From: Marchantia polymorpha subsp. ruderalis
Taxonomy: Eukaryota > Streptophyta > Marchantiopsida > Marchantiales > Marchantiaceae
Assembly (NCBI GenBank): GCA_037833965.1
Contig: AP031356.1
Location: 4,362,501 to 4,426,500 of the forward strand
DNA length: 64,000 nt
Direction of reading: 5' to 3'
The notes below the pieces were generated by a model, which worked only from the letters and a program-made list of their open reading frames with translations, had not been told where the DNA came from and did no database searches. The position numbers and the translations under genes are program-made. Shown piece by piece: positions 51,105 to 64,000 of this stretch (positions are counted from its first letter, which is position 1; each line of letters opens with the position of its first letter).

Positions 51105-51499
51105 TTTGTATCTAAAGTATATTTGGTGTCCCTAGTGCCTGTTAGTGTCGACTTCCTAAACCCCCATATATCGTAGGAGGAGGACGACTGTGGTTGCAGG
51201 GACGTCTTTAGTCTTGCAGTTGCCCTCAAATCCCTCATAGAGTAGGACTACTACTCACTACATCGTTGTCAGTTGATGGTGGCGAGGTCGTGGCCAGATT
51301 CGGATCGGCTATGTTGCCTTGGCGAGGAAGGGGGCTGATAATTGTCGGAACTAAATCTTTGTCGATTAAGTGCTTTTCGACGAATTTTGACGTATCCCCA
51401 AGAGGTGGGGTCGGAACCGGGATGAAATTCTCCTAGTCAACGCTCGTTTGGGAGGCCGGAACTAGAGGAAAATTCATACTTGCATCCTCAAAATGATAA

Positions 51500-53100
51500 T
51501 CCTCGCTTCTTGTTTCATGAGATAGTATGAGCATTAGGCTGGACTCAGTGAAGCAGGTTGATGCGCTACGGCACTCGTCGAGGGTCTAACTATCCCGATG
51601 ATTGGCAGAATGCCAAGTTGTTGTAGTGCTACGGCTTGGCCGGTGTGAGAATCAAGAGTTGAAGGGTCTATCGACTCCGAGAGTGTCGAACTTGGCACAA
51701 TTTCAGGAAGAGAGCCGGCTCTCGAGTCGACGTCCATATTCTGCGATATCGTGGAGTCAAAGAATGTCGTGAATATTGCACCATCATTCATTGGGCCTCT
51801 ACATGGTTTTTTAGGTTCTTCAGACTCGCTTCCATCCGTTCCATTCAAAGTCGAGCATCAATTGGGATTTTCCATTAGACTACTGATTATCGCTCATGTT
51901 TGCTTGATTCTATGGATCGTTTAGATCGATATTATGCTCGCTAGATTTCTCCATCACAGTATACTCCGTCGGAGCTAATTCTCTATGGTCAAAACAGAGC
52001 ACTGGAATGAACAATGGAGCCCGCTGTAACTGCTACCGGTCATTGGCGCTGCTGAAGGAATATCCCATCAAAACGGCCGCAACCGTGATCGTGGAGTAGC
52101 AAGCTCTAGAGTCCTGTGTGTACGAGAACTCTGTGAACATCCCGTCTTAGAGGAAATCGGTTCCGTGGCTGCAACATGAGGATGTATATTCGTTATCGGG
52201 ACAGGGATTGGTACCATTGTGGGCAAGCTATCCTAGATTGCTCGTGGAGGTACCCGTCGGGTCACTTCAATAAACCCATCAGCATCTTGAATTGGAGCTT
52301 GATGATGCCACGGAGTATCTCCTGGAATGGTTCTGAAGACGATTACAATGTCGTTGACCACGCTAAAGGTTGCGGTGTTGAGCCGGCACCTCATAGATGT
52401 CTTGGGTTGCTTGGAGGTGCTCCACAAGATGTGAATCTGGGACTAGGTTGTTGTGGCCGGATGTTGCACCGCACCCGCTGATATTGTAAAACGAGATGTT
52501 GATGATGTCTGCACAAGGTACATGTGAGCTTGAAGGCTTCGTATATAGCCAAAATCATGGCATTGGCCCCCACTTCAGTATACATCACCACGGTGGATGT
52601 CCACCCTTCGCGCATATCAATTTCCTCACATAATCGTGGAATCAAAAGTCCGTCATTTGCTCGTGGACCGCTATTACTCGTACCACATGCTACGCAATCA
52701 ATCGAGCGCATTTTTTGTACTCGAGTGAAATTTCCGGAAAGGAGATCCATATCTGTCATTGGGGACTCAATGAAATGCGCGGGTTGAACCCTCAAACTCA
52801 CCGTTGGTAGATAATTGTTCCCCCGTTGAAATGATGGAACGCTCTCATAAGTAGGCATTTGTTGTATCTTGACCGTTAGTTCCAACATTTATGAAGTTGG
52901 GATTGATTTGACGTTGAAACAACGCCCGCTCGGATGCCGCGAGCTCATGCACCGAATTCCACCACACACTAAGGCCCAAGCCCTGCAGGTACCCATCCAC
53001 AACGCATGCAAAAATCACATGTGCCGATAGGATGGAAATCTCTCTGACTATCGTTGCTTGGGAGGCCGAGTTGTGATTGAGCGTCGGCGGAGATTTGACT
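51500..53100 (-). pseudogene. presumed LINE ORF1 region, poorly readable
   Basis: Minus-strand frames at 52391-52888 and 51534-51848 lie where ORF1 should be, upstream of the endonuclease. A few cysteine/histidine pairs (CTLCRHHQH) may be zinc-knuckle remnants, but no intact CCHC motif is visible. The call rests mainly on position. Confidence 0.4.
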
Positions 53101-53539
53101 ATGAGCCCCTAGTGATTCCTAAAAGAACCACGCGGTATAATTTCTCCTTGTTCTCATTGAAATGGAATCATTGTTCCTCTATCGACCTGAGTTCTATTAA
53201 AGTCAGCTCGTAGAATGGGGAGCCCGACCTCTAACACCGGCTCCTATAGAGTTGTACCTTGTTCTGTCTCACACCCTCGTGCATCTCTCTAACTTGTACT
53301 AGACACAACCATCTTGCCAAATCCTAGCCTTATCTTTCCCAAAAATGGATGAAAGCTATAAAAAAGTCTATCAAGCCAAAGAATCATAGTGGGAGTGCGA
53401 ACAAGAATCTGAGTATAATAGTGCTAGCAAAGAGTAGAAGAGTAGAGAAAACGAGCTAGCTGTTGTTGCGTCGCCGATGCGCCGTGCTCCATCATTGCCA
53501 ACCTTTGGGGTCACATAATTGTTATTTTTTGTGAAGTGT

Positions 53540-53550
53540 ATGTATATATA
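53540..53550. repeat. candidate target-site duplication (LINE 5' side)
   Basis: atgtatatata, identical to 46691-46701, at the point where GC-richer element DNA gives way to AT-rich spacer. Confidence 0.5.
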
Positions 53551-55143
53551 CTGTTTCATCGCATGATCATTCATATCCAATCAATATTTCATCACCGATA
53601 TTTTTATACGTTATTTAGTTTATTAAAATTTCTTCAATGAGTGAATTATAATCTTCAAGTATTTGGCTATGTATGTAATTTTTGTCACTACTATGTTACT
53701 TTTGTCAGTACTATGTTACGCATCACCAAATAGCAAAGTCATGAACTTGTATCATATATAAAATATAAGTGTTTAAATTTTAATTTTATTCTATATCCGC
53801 GCACAAAATCAAGCATGTTGAAATGTAATCATTATTTCAACACATAATATGAAATCTAATTTCACACAAAAAAATGTGTTCATATATAATTTTTTAATGA
53901 ATAATCTGGTGTTTAAATGCATAATGCTTTGAATTAATTTTTGTTGAGGACTACAAAACTAATATACAAAATTAAATGAGTTCTTGATAACATGTTATGC
54001 TAAAAATGTATGATTATGTTTCACATTTTAGAGATTTTCTTTTTTCATTCTTAGATAAATAATTATATGATCACTGAAATCTTTATACTTTCATGTTTTT
54101 TTCCAATTTATAATTTTAAGCATCCTAATTTTAAACCTTATGATATATATATAGATTTTTTTTATTAAAAATTTGAACATTTCAAACTCTTCTACTTTTT
54201 TTTAATTGTTATAATTAAAATTAAAATTTGACTTTTTAAACAAATATTTGATTATAATAATCTGAATCTAACAAAGAAGATAAAGTTTATATTGCATGAA
54301 ATCTTTAATGAATTACATTAACAACAAAGTATCAACAAGTTCTTCTTTTTTTTATGTGCATCAATGTGATGTTGTTATAATTATCCTAATACTTATCACA
54401 TATTTGATTTGAAAGCTTCAAGTTTTTTTAAAAAAATTAATGATTTATAATTATATTTGACAATAAATGTGTTTTCAACTTTTAATTCTTGTATATTTTC
54501 AAATGTTACTTTGATGTAAGCACTAAAATTAAAATTTATGAATGTTGTTGTTTCAATTTTGTTGACCTGGTGTTGTTAAATGTTCATGGTAGCATGATTT
54601 TTTTGTGTGACATTGTTCACATTAAAAAGAAATTAATAATTATATGCATTTTGTCCAATTGATGTCATTGATAATTGTCATAATATAAATTAATTATTTC
54701 TTATATAATAATATATAATGTTTTATATATATAATGCTAAATTACTTTCAATTTTGCAGATTTTTGTTTATATATATATTATCGTTATTTATGCTATTAA
54801 TTGCATGAAAATTTAACGAAATTGAAAATAATTGTTAATGATACTCATCTTCATAGATCAATTGTGAAACCGTGCATCATTCTTTTTTTTTCATAAATTT
54901 TTCTATTTTAAATATACTTTGATTAAAAATATTATATATATTGTTTCATGATTCATTTTGTATGATCATCAAGTAATTTAAAACAGCTTCAAAAACTATA
55001 ATTTTTTGCATTCATCATGGCCAAATTTTCAGATTTATCATATATGAAATTTTATCCAAAAATATTTAAATATTTTCACAATCTAGTAACTCTATTGAAA
55101 ATATAAAAATTTTGTTGACAAAAAAAATCTAAGGCGTAGGAAC

Positions 55144-55182
<39 letters not shown>

Positions 55183-58100
55183 CACATATATTATCAAAAT
55201 ATCAAAAAAATGATAATTTTATTATTAATATCAACAAAATGTTGCTTTAGTCATATTAATACATCAACTTATTATTTTCAATAAATTTCATTTTTAGATT
55301 TTAGAGAAAATATGTTATGGCATATTAAATATGAAACCTAGCTTCATTTCAGATAATTTGTAAAAAATTATAATTAATAAGTCTTCAACTCACAATAAGA
55401 AGTATTTGTGATTGAACTTGAATTACATGAATTAAGTTATAATTCATTTATTGATTAATTAATTTTCTCTGTAAAATTATTTGAAAATGTCCCTAACTTA
55501 TATACAATAGATTTTTTATTTTAATACTAGTTTATACAATACTATATATAATAAATTTAATTCTTTCTATTTCTTAATATTTTAGAAATTTTCAATAAAA
55601 TTCACCATTATAAATAAAGAGTACAAAAATGTCAACAATTCCTTTTTTTCATAAATGATTTTAACAAAAAAAATATATTTTTACAACAGATTATGTTTTA
55701 AAAATGAGAATTAGACACAAACAACATATCGTTACATTCAATTGGAAAATCCAAATATTCTTAAAGATGCGGAAAACGTACAGTTTTTTTTTACAATAAA
55801 ACATAATATTTTGAAAAATATGGATAAATATAAAAATTTATTTTTTGTTTTTTATTTGATTTTATATAAATTTAAATAAATTTCATTAAAATTTGATCAG
55901 ATATATTTCAAGATGGTTTAAGAATATATATTGCATTAAAACTTACTACCTTAAAAGTACTACTTTAATCTACTCAAACATGTGTTTTAATAAATTGTGC
56001 CCATTAATTTTTGATATCATTTGAGATTTGGCTCAAACCAAAATTTCAAACAATGCATAAGATATAAGGAAAAACTTCAAGTTTTAAAACAAGGAAATTT
56101 TATTCATCAAAATACAAAAGATGTTTTTAAAATTTAAATATTTCAATGCATGTCCATGAATAAATCTGTTAATCAATATTTTTATTTACGTCATTCGGAT
56201 AAATCATTCAAATTTAATGAAAAATTTAAAACTTTTCAAAACATGTATATTGTAAATAAAAAAATAAATTAATAAACTAACATCTATTTGACTAAAACAA
56301 ATCATGAATTTAGATCTCTCATAAATTAAACAATACGGATGCAAACAAAATCAAATATAGTCTAACATGAAGGTGGTGAATGAAATTAACGTGAATTATA
56401 TCTAGTACCTAACGGAAGAAGAAGTTGGAAATTGAAGTTTTTCATTTGCATAAAAATTACATGTCATGATATATACGCATATTATAATAATATAAGCAAC
56501 ATAATTTCAATAGGAAAAAATAAATTATAATATCTTGTATGTTTTTTAAAATCTATGATTGTATATTGCTATTCAATGTATATGTACAAATTTTTAAAAT
56601 ATGTTTATTAGTTTTATTATTGAAATCAATTTAATTTTATTTATAGTAAAAATATTGGCAAATTCAATGAATATTTCATCATATATTGAATTTTGGTTTA
56701 ATTTTTTATAAATTCTTTTGTTCTCTTCTTTCAAGATTAAAGGCAGCAAGTAAGTATGGTTTATTTTCAATCTTATTTTTCATTAAATGAATGTATATAT
56801 ATCTGATTCAATATTCATTAGTACATTTGGTTCAAATTATTTGACATCAATACAATCATGTATTTTTCAATATCATTGCATAATTATATTTTTTGAACAA
56901 TTTTATTTTTTTAATATATTGAAATGTTATTTACATTATTTATTATGCGTATAATTATATACAAGAAGAATTTAAAATTTAATACACATACTTATCTTTA
57001 ATGCATATCAAATCTTATTAACATTCTATGTTTAGATGTGGATTTATCAAGGATTTTTCAAATAATTATTTATACGTATATAATTATTAATAATGTTTTA
57101 ATTTATCACATGTACACAGACTTGTATTCATCGCACTCAACTTATGGATCGGTAATAAGCTTCATAATCAAACATGGGTATATACATTACGAACAACTTA
57201 CTTATTATAAGTTATATTCACAAATTATTTTGTTTTAGAATTGCATTTAAAAAACTGTTATTTATTACAGATTCAAGTACCAATATATTCATTCAATTTT
57301 AAATAATGAAAATATAATTTTGGAAATGTATGTTTAAAATACACAATAATGATAATATAATTGAATACTTTGATTTTCACATAATTGCATGGAAAAAACA
57401 TGATTGATGACTTATCAATTTCAAATATAGGACTACATTCTGATATGATCATCATTTTTTGTTTGAAATAATTTTTTTTAATCACTTTAAATTATTGATA
57501 TTCAACTGAATATTCAAAGTCAAGTCATTGTTATCAATCATAGAGAAATTTTGTACACCTGACATAAAAATTGCATCATTTAAACTAAAAAACCCAGATT
57601 TAATGCTATATGGTATGCTAGGTGATGCTTAAGTACATTAGTTCACACTCGATGTTTATTTTAGTATCTTTATTATCCACGAAAATCTCATTCATACTCG
57701 AACACTATATTCACTTAAAATTCATTCAATAGAAAGAGAGTGAAAAATCATGCAATTCAAAAAATCATTCTAGATGAAGATAATACAAAATTACGCAATT
57801 CATTGGATTCATAAATTTCAAGTAAAAGAAAAGTGAAAAACAATAATAGATTTTACAAAGTTCCAAAAGATATTTTGTGCAATTTGTACATGGTCACATG
57901 CATGAATAGTATTATTTGTTATGTACAATTAATGATAAACATATTAATCGTAATAAGAGAAAAAATATCTCTTAATCATTTACATTTTGAATGAGTTTAG
58001 TCCCAAATATTGATAATGAATTTGGATTTTCTTTCACACTGTAATCGAATTTTTTAAATAAATAAATAAATAAAGTTATGAAAATAATGTTGTATGTATT

Positions 58101-59180
58101 TTTTATTATTAAATCATGATAAAATTACGATAATATTTAAATTTTTTAAAATTGACAGAAACTAAATGTAAACTTCAAACATCAATTTTGTTGTAACAAC
58201 TATTGGTATAATATGTATTCATATGTACTCAAGTACAACGTGTTTAGTTTTCTATTCAACTATTATATTACTATAGTGAGAACAAGTTTAGAAATACCAC
58301 TCTAATTTTTTTTCAATATACAAGAATTAATCCTTTTCTGCATAGAATTGTATCAATGTGTTGTAAGATAAAACCCTATCAAAGTATCTGTCTATTGTGA
58401 AGACACGTGACTAGCTGTATCCAAAGTCGAGAAGTTGTTGCATCAAATTTATGAAATATATCAAACTTATTTAATCACTAGTTATTTTCCTGGCGTTGTT
58501 GACTTCCAAAAATGATCAATGTGGTAAAATCAAGTAATTTGTATTTTGAAATATTTTCCTATTGACTTTTTTGTTTTCTTTCAATAGACCATTTTGATTT
58601 ACCGAGCTATAATGTCGTACGTGTTTATGAACATCTAATACTTAGTGAATACTTAATCTTTCAAAGACGTATTCGATGTTAGCGAGATGCTATATCCTTA
58701 AGTGACCAAAGTTGTGATTAATGTCTCTTACAAAGATTAAGAAAAAAAGAAATAATCAAATATACTCATACAAATACATTCCATCAATCATGCGAAGATT
58801 CGTCAAGTATTATCGAAGAATGTTACAAGGCCTGGAAATGAAATAACATGTCGTAAAACGTCCTTCCCCAAGTTTTCATCCAAGCTAATTCCTTGCACAG
58901 TTTTTACACCAGAAGGGTTTTCGAGTAATACATTGGGCATTCATGTACTTTGCCGGTGTCAAATTGACCAGACCCGAGGGCTTTTAAGCAGCCACAAGCT
59001 CATCAATCATGAACTAAAAGTGTGCCAATACAAAAGATTCCTAGGTGAAATGAAGCACACACACCATGGCATTAAGGGAAGGACTAAAATACGAAAGAAA
59101 ACAGCAATAGAATCCAACCCATATTGATTCTTTTGAAATTAATGGAGTGAAGACTGTAGTTGTCAGAAATTGCATTTCAA
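53551..59180. other. AT-rich spacer, no supported gene
   Basis: This is the longest gene-free stretch, very AT-rich throughout, with a (TA)n run at 55149-55179. Frames at 57038-57485 are AT-driven. Only around 58860-59110 does composition rise slightly; a 64-codon frame there (58933-59127) is unrecognised. Confidence 0.65.
55149..55179. repeat. (TA)n microsatellite
   Basis: Alternating TA for about 31 bases. Confidence 0.95.
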
Positions 59181-60488
59181 ACATACCTAAAGGTGTTCAG
59201 TACACCTGCCACATAAAGATGCTCCCACCACTGTAACATGGCAATTTCTCGATCAGAATGAACTGTTGTGGCTCGTCTCGAGAACGAAGAAACTCCACAG
59301 TGTGCGTGAGCGAAAGAGCCGAGCTCCGACGTAAATTCGAGTGGAATTTAAGAGGAAGGAAAATAAAGCAGCGCAGACTCGAAGCCATCCAGTTGCGGGC
59401 TTCGGCCCCAAAATGTCGCTCCGGCCAAAATCGGGCTTCCAGCCAGCGGAGAACCGCGGAAAACGACAAGACCCGGACTGGAACCGGACTCCAGACAGTG
59501 CTCGGTCCACCGATACCGTTTCAGCCGGTCCACGTTCTTGTCGTCCGATCCGAACCCAGCGTAGCGCGTGAAATGAGAACGGACGAGGAAGACCCCGACG
59601 AGGAAGAACGACTCCCGAGAGTCACTTTTACAAGAACGCATCCGGTCGATCGACCGGTTACTAACCGCATCACCTTTCCACCCGGCGAGGCCCTCCCTGT
59701 TTTTGGTCCGAACTTGCCAGAGAGACGAAGCGCGTGTTTGTCTGACGTTTGTGTCGATGGCTCATATGCTCTACTAAAGAAATGCTCTCGCGGCCTGTGC
59801 TGCAGGACGAGGGCGAGACGCTGGTTCCCGGTCCGGTCGGGCTCCGGTAAAATGTACGCTACCGGAGATAGAAGGCAAGGCAAGGGAAGGCAAGCGAAAG
59901 GAAAGTGAAGGAAAGGATCGTTATCTCGACGTGCAGTGAGTTCTAGTTCTTGAGGGTTTTAGAAATCGCATGATCTGAGGAGTATCACCGGCAGGTACGA
60001 GGAGCACGAGAGAGGGAGAGAGGAGAGGAAGAATTGGAAGGAGGAGGGACGATCTTTGGGGAGAGATTGTGGAGGCGAGGGTGCTGAGGTTTCGGGAGGG
60101 GGCGATGGCGAAGAAGAGGAGGACGGGGGGAAGGATTCGAGAATGGTGGCATGCAGTCGGCGAGCTGGTGGGTGGTGAGAGGACGATTAGGCTGTGACGA
60201 GAAAGGAAGTGGGGAGAGACGAGAGGAAAATCGGATGGAGAGGAGGAGAAGGAGGAGTCCGGCGATGGTGGAAACAGGGCACGGGTGAGAGTGATGATGA
60301 TGGTGATAGGTGTAGATAGCGAGAGATGGATGACAAGAGAATTGGAATTCTCTTGGGACGCTTGGTGGTCGGAAGAGTGCAAATGGAGAAGGATTGATTG
60401 ATACTGGTCGGTGGTGGTTGTCCGACAGGGCAGGGCAGGCGTCTCAGAGGCGGAGAAAGTCTCGATTCAGGAGCAATAGCTGGTTTGA
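59181..60488 (+). promoter_or_regulatory. symplekin 5' flank
   Basis: GC-rich from about 59260, then a long GA-rich (purine) stretch at 60000-60270 just before the coding start. Frames here on both strands (for example 59258-59908) are compositional; none is recognised. A 5' UTR carrying GA repeats is likely. Confidence 0.4.
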
Positions 60489-63400
60489 ATGGCAATGGTA
60501 GGCAGGATGGCCGGGGACAGGGAGCGGGCTTATGCCCTGCTGAATGACGCCAAAATGCAGAACGATTCGACTGCGAAGACAGAAAATCTGAAGCAATTGC
60601 TGGAGATTCTGTTGAATAGAGAGCCCTCGTTGATACCGGAATTTGTGCCCAATCTGATGGATTTTCAAACCGATCCTAGCAGCCCGGTGCTGAAGTATTT
60701 AGCAGAGTATGTAGTCTGTGTTTCCTTCCTCGTCCTCTGAATGCATGGAAGGCATTTTTTTTTCCTCACCAAGCACAGATGAAAATGGCCATTATGAGTT
60801 TATAACAGAACGAGACATAAATTGGAGGCATGTCGTTGAGTTTGACGAGACAATCGAACCCTCACCAGGTCGTCATTTTTTCTATAAACGAAGCGGAAAT
60901 ATATAGGTTAATAGAGGTCGACATTTTATTATCTGACTTGGGTGAGGAAATTTTTTACAGTCGATAAGGAGGAGCAGAGCCTTTGTGGATATTATGTGTG
61001 GTAGTGGGAATGAGCTTGATTTTGAATTTAGGACCAATTGAATGCAAATGGGTTCTTCGTTCACAATATTTTTGTTTCTGGTGTCATTGGCAGGATAATA
61101 GAAGAAATAGGTTTAAAGTCGTCGGATCAGCTGCCATTTATGGTGCCAGTATTAGTGGCTTTATTACGGGATAATACCCCAGCAGTTGCACGACGAGCTA
61201 TATCAAGCGGAACCAATCTGTTTCGTAATACACTTGAACAGGTTGCTCTTCAGGTAGCTTATATAATCCAATCAGGATTTGTCCATCACTGCTATGAAGC
61301 TCTTTTCACCTGCATAATCTCCTGGACCCATTGTGAAGATTTTTATGACGAATTTTTATTATGTTTAGTCCTAACGAATTTAGTTCTTGCAATGATTCTA
61401 TTATTATTCGTCAAATTTCCTCGAGTTACCTTGAACTCCTAAGTTGTCTCTTCGGCAGGGGATATATACTGGACAAGTCGATGTTCGACTACAAGAAGCC
61501 TGGGCCTGGATGATAAGGTTCAAAGATGCTGTGTATCCTGCAGCCTATCATGTAAGTGATTAAAATTTTAGGATCAATATTGTCATGTTTATGCTTTTCA
61601 AACTCGTATAGTTGTATCATGAATATAATGACCTTTTCGGGAAGTAATTTTAGTAATACTTGCCACGTGCGTAATATCTGAAGGATTTGGAAGGATCAGT
61701 GTGAGGATATTGTTTGTACTTACCTGTTGAGTCTTTCGGGTTGCTTAGCACGGCAACGATGGAGTACGGCTTCAGGCTATAAAATTTGTGGAAACCACAG
61801 TATTACTTTTTACTCCCGATTCAAATGGTTCGGCTCGACCGCCCGCACAACAGCAGTACGTAGATGGTGAGAGATGCGCTGACACAACTTGAAGCAAAGC
61901 AGATGGTTGCTGTTTGATAAGCAGGAAAATAAAAAACAGTCTTATGTCGTATTTTGGTTCAGCTGTGATTGGTGTAACATGGTGTACCCTGCCATGGTGG
62001 ATCGAGCTAGAAGTTTTATGCGACAAATCATGCAGTTGGTTTATCAAGTTTGAAAGGACCCGAAACACATCTCTGCTGATTCACACGAAATCACTACTGC
62101 AGGAACTGCTAAAGGATTCAATATCGCCTGGATAGCAGGGGGTCATCCCGTGCTGGACCCGGGGGCTATGGGTCAAGAGGCTAGCAAGAATGTTGGCTCG
62201 CTGCTCAATCAACTAAGACCGTTTGAAAGCTCTGCACTTCCGGGTCCTGTTGCGATTGTGTTAGTTAACAGGTAATATGCTTTACAGTTGCATTTGCACC
62301 GCTGTCTCCTCAGTGTTCTTGAAGCCGTTTTAGAAATTTTTTCCAGATTTCAGACTGATTGTGGGCAACGCGTAAAAGTCAGACAATGTTTGGAACACAA
62401 ATATGATGGCCCTTAAAGTCCTTCTGACGGTCTCACCATGTTCAGTAGTTCTATTTCTTAAGGAATTTTCATCCCAAGCTATAGCTTCTTAAAGGCAATT
62501 TTTGATACTAAACTCTACTTGGACTTGCGTTGATAATAATACTTTGATCAAAATGATAAATGAATGGTTGACAGCCTGGCGGCGGTTGCCAAGCGAAGGC
62601 CATCACTTTATGGGCGTGTTCTTCCAGTGTTACTTGGTCTTGCTCCAAGTTGCGAGAACATTAAGGGAGGACAAGTTGCAAGTGTCGTACATGCATTGAA
62701 GAACGCGTTCATTTCACTCTTGAAATGTCAGCACTCCGGAGCAGGGCCGGTACTGTACTCTTCCCGAAAATTCCTCGTGAACATACGCTGAGTCGTTACT
62801 GAGAGTCTATTAAATTGGACACAGGATCCTTAATAGCTTCTCTTCGACGCCCTCTTATTTGAAGCATCGCACATACATTACTGATCTCAGATCATTATGC
62901 TTACGCTTGAGTTCCGTTAGAGGGAGCGATTTTAACTAATTAAATCGTCAGTACTTCGAAAAGTTTTACTTTTCTAAAGAGTTGTGTTTTGACAACCACG
63001 ACTGCGGCATCGAGCATGTCCTAGTTGAGCTTGATATACAATTGTCTAAGTTGGTTAGCTCTGTTTGTGACATCCATAATCTGGTAGGCCCTGTCGAACT
63101 CACTTAGATATCTCAGCATGGCCTTCAGCTGAAGCTTTTGTAGCTAGTCAACACGGTAAAATTGTGACGTTTCACCTGTATGGGGATCTGTTTACGTGCA
63201 GTGGCGGGATCGTTTAGTGGGAGCATTACGATCAATGAATGCAGGTGATGTTGCCGATTCGACAATGAGATCGATCGACAGAGCGTTGCGGAATGCTGAT
63301 AGGGAACGGGCCTCTCGAGATCCTCGAGCAGTAAAGGTTGGAGATTGAGAACGTCGTGTAACCAGTTTTCGCTAGTTGAGATAGCTGCTCTCGTTCTGGA

Positions 63401-64000
63401 ATAGGAGGGACTTTGCCGATCATTATTGGATTTGATTTCACTGGAAAGTGAATCTTCTCAAAAAAATGCTTTTGGAAGATTATGCCTCCGTAATGTGTGG
63501 AGTGTAACATCCATCCTTACGGAGGAAACGATGAAGCAAATACCTCAAGTACAACTAGGAATGACTGGACGTCTTGCTTGTTAATAAAGTAGCAACAAAG
63601 TGGTACTGACATCACGTTCCAAATTTTTATTTCTTTCCTTGCCATGTGTCCCTTTGCTTGCTTCAATCCAGGATGAGAGAATGCAACCTGCTGGTCAAGT
63701 TGCGGATGTTGCCCGGAAGAGGCCTGTCATGCAAGAGAATGGGAATCTGTTGGGGGAGTCGGAAAGTAGCAATGGTAAACGTTTACGAGTGACACACCAT
63801 TCAGGAGCTGTGATGAATATGCAGCGGGACATGCCTAACAATGCTATGGATACAGGGGCACCTCCGGCCACACCCGTGCCGATGGATACAGGCCTCACCC
63901 CCATACAACAAATGATTTCGATGATTGGGGCTTTAGTTGCCCAAGGAGAAAGAGCCGCTGCTTCAGTAGAGTTGTTGATAACAAATATTGCTGCAGACAT
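60489..64000 (+). CDS. symplekin, 5' part (runs off the window)
   Basis: Symplekin (Pta1 in yeast, ESP4-type in Arabidopsis) is the scaffold of the cleavage/polyadenylation complex in the nucleus. Eight exons are seen: 60489-60706, 61094-61253, 61459-61551, 61749-61866, 62103-62271, 62575-62749, 63202-63336 and 63672 to the edge. They are joined by GT-AG introns in one frame of at least 465 residues. The HEAT-repeat N-terminus is clear: PSLIPEFVPNLMDFQ, PVLKYLAEIIEEIGLK, LVALLRDNTPAVARRAIS, SGTNLFRNTLEQVALQ, EAWAWMIRFKDAVYP, GNDGVRLQAIKFVETTVLLF, KRRPSLYGRVLPVLLGLAP and WRDRLVGALRSMN. The last visible exon has a linker, then LTPIQQMISMIGALVAQGE. The ATG at 60489 (MAMVGRMAGDRERAYALL) fits the family start. 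The C-terminal part lies beyond the window. Confidence 0.93.

Larger units (their letters stand above)
46702..53539 (-). mobile_element. decayed LINE (non-LTR) retrotransposon, about 6.8 kb
   Basis: The element reads on the minus strand. From its 5' side (high coordinates) come a region where ORF1 should lie (about 51500-53000, weakly readable), an AP-type endonuclease, a reverse transcriptase, and a C-terminal plant-LINE segment. The low-coordinate end is ttttatttttatttttattt on the plus strand, that is, a minus-strand (TAAAA)n-like tail as left by target-primed insertion. An 11-bp candidate target duplication flanks it exactly. GC content is much higher than in the AT-rich spacers on both sides. 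Many stops and frameshifts show it is dead. Confidence 0.85.

Noticed and set aside
53551-59180. Organellar DNA insertion, because of the high AT content
   Set aside because: No plastid or mitochondrial genes, tRNAs or rRNA segments are recognisable; the composition matches the other spacers.
59258-59908. 216-codon plus-strand frame upstream of symplekin
   Set aside because: Highly charged composition in GC-rich flank, overlapped by open frames on the other strand, with no domain; better read as promoter or UTR sequence.

Overview
This is nuclear DNA of a land plant, most likely a bryophyte or another early-diverging lineage; the species cannot be fixed from sequence alone. Supporting signs are GT-AG introns, a eukaryotic tRNA-Val without an encoded CCA, several nucleus-encoded plastid proteins (KEA3-type antiporter, TIC20-II, BSD2, threonine synthase), a plant LINE retrotransposon, and small GC-richer gene islands set in very AT-rich spacers. 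Exon models were built by hand from reading frame, GT/AG borders and remembered family sequences; no search was run.

Layout: 1-720, remains of a proline/serine-rich repeat on the minus strand; 720-5860, AT-rich spacer with one tRNA-Val(AAC) at 3839-3912 (-); 5860-14512, a GC-richer flank and an 18-exon KEA3-like K+/H+ antiporter gene (+); 15694-16185, an unrecognised serine-rich ORF (-); 16186-20673, spacer with simple repeats; 20674-21483, intronless TIC20-II (-), with four 111-bp tandem units just upstream (21728-22174); 22175-25480, AT-rich spacer; 26615-27432, three-exon CMC2 (+), followed 159 bp later by two-exon HAL3/PPC decarboxylase (27592-28519, +); 30356-31700, four-exon BSD2 zinc-finger protein (+); 32508-36259, five-exon gene for a 918-residue plant protein of unknown function (-); 41390-43069, intronless threonine synthase (+); 46702-53539, a decayed LINE (-) with a candidate 11-bp target duplication; 53551-59180, AT-rich spacer; 60489 to the window end, the 5' eight exons of symplekin (+).

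The genes form no single pathway. Four products are predicted to act in plastids (K+/H+ exchange at the thylakoid, protein import, Rubisco biogenesis, threonine synthesis). CMC2 serves mitochondrial cytochrome oxidase, HAL3 makes a coenzyme A precursor, and symplekin acts in pre-mRNA 3'-end processing.

I found no clear new biological system. The most unusual signals are a scattered set of perfect short-loop inverted repeats (11-24 bp arms, including a 30-bp uninterrupted palindrome inside a coding exon), a duplicated exon start lying as a decoy in a KEA3 intron, and the tandem array in the TIC20 upstream region.
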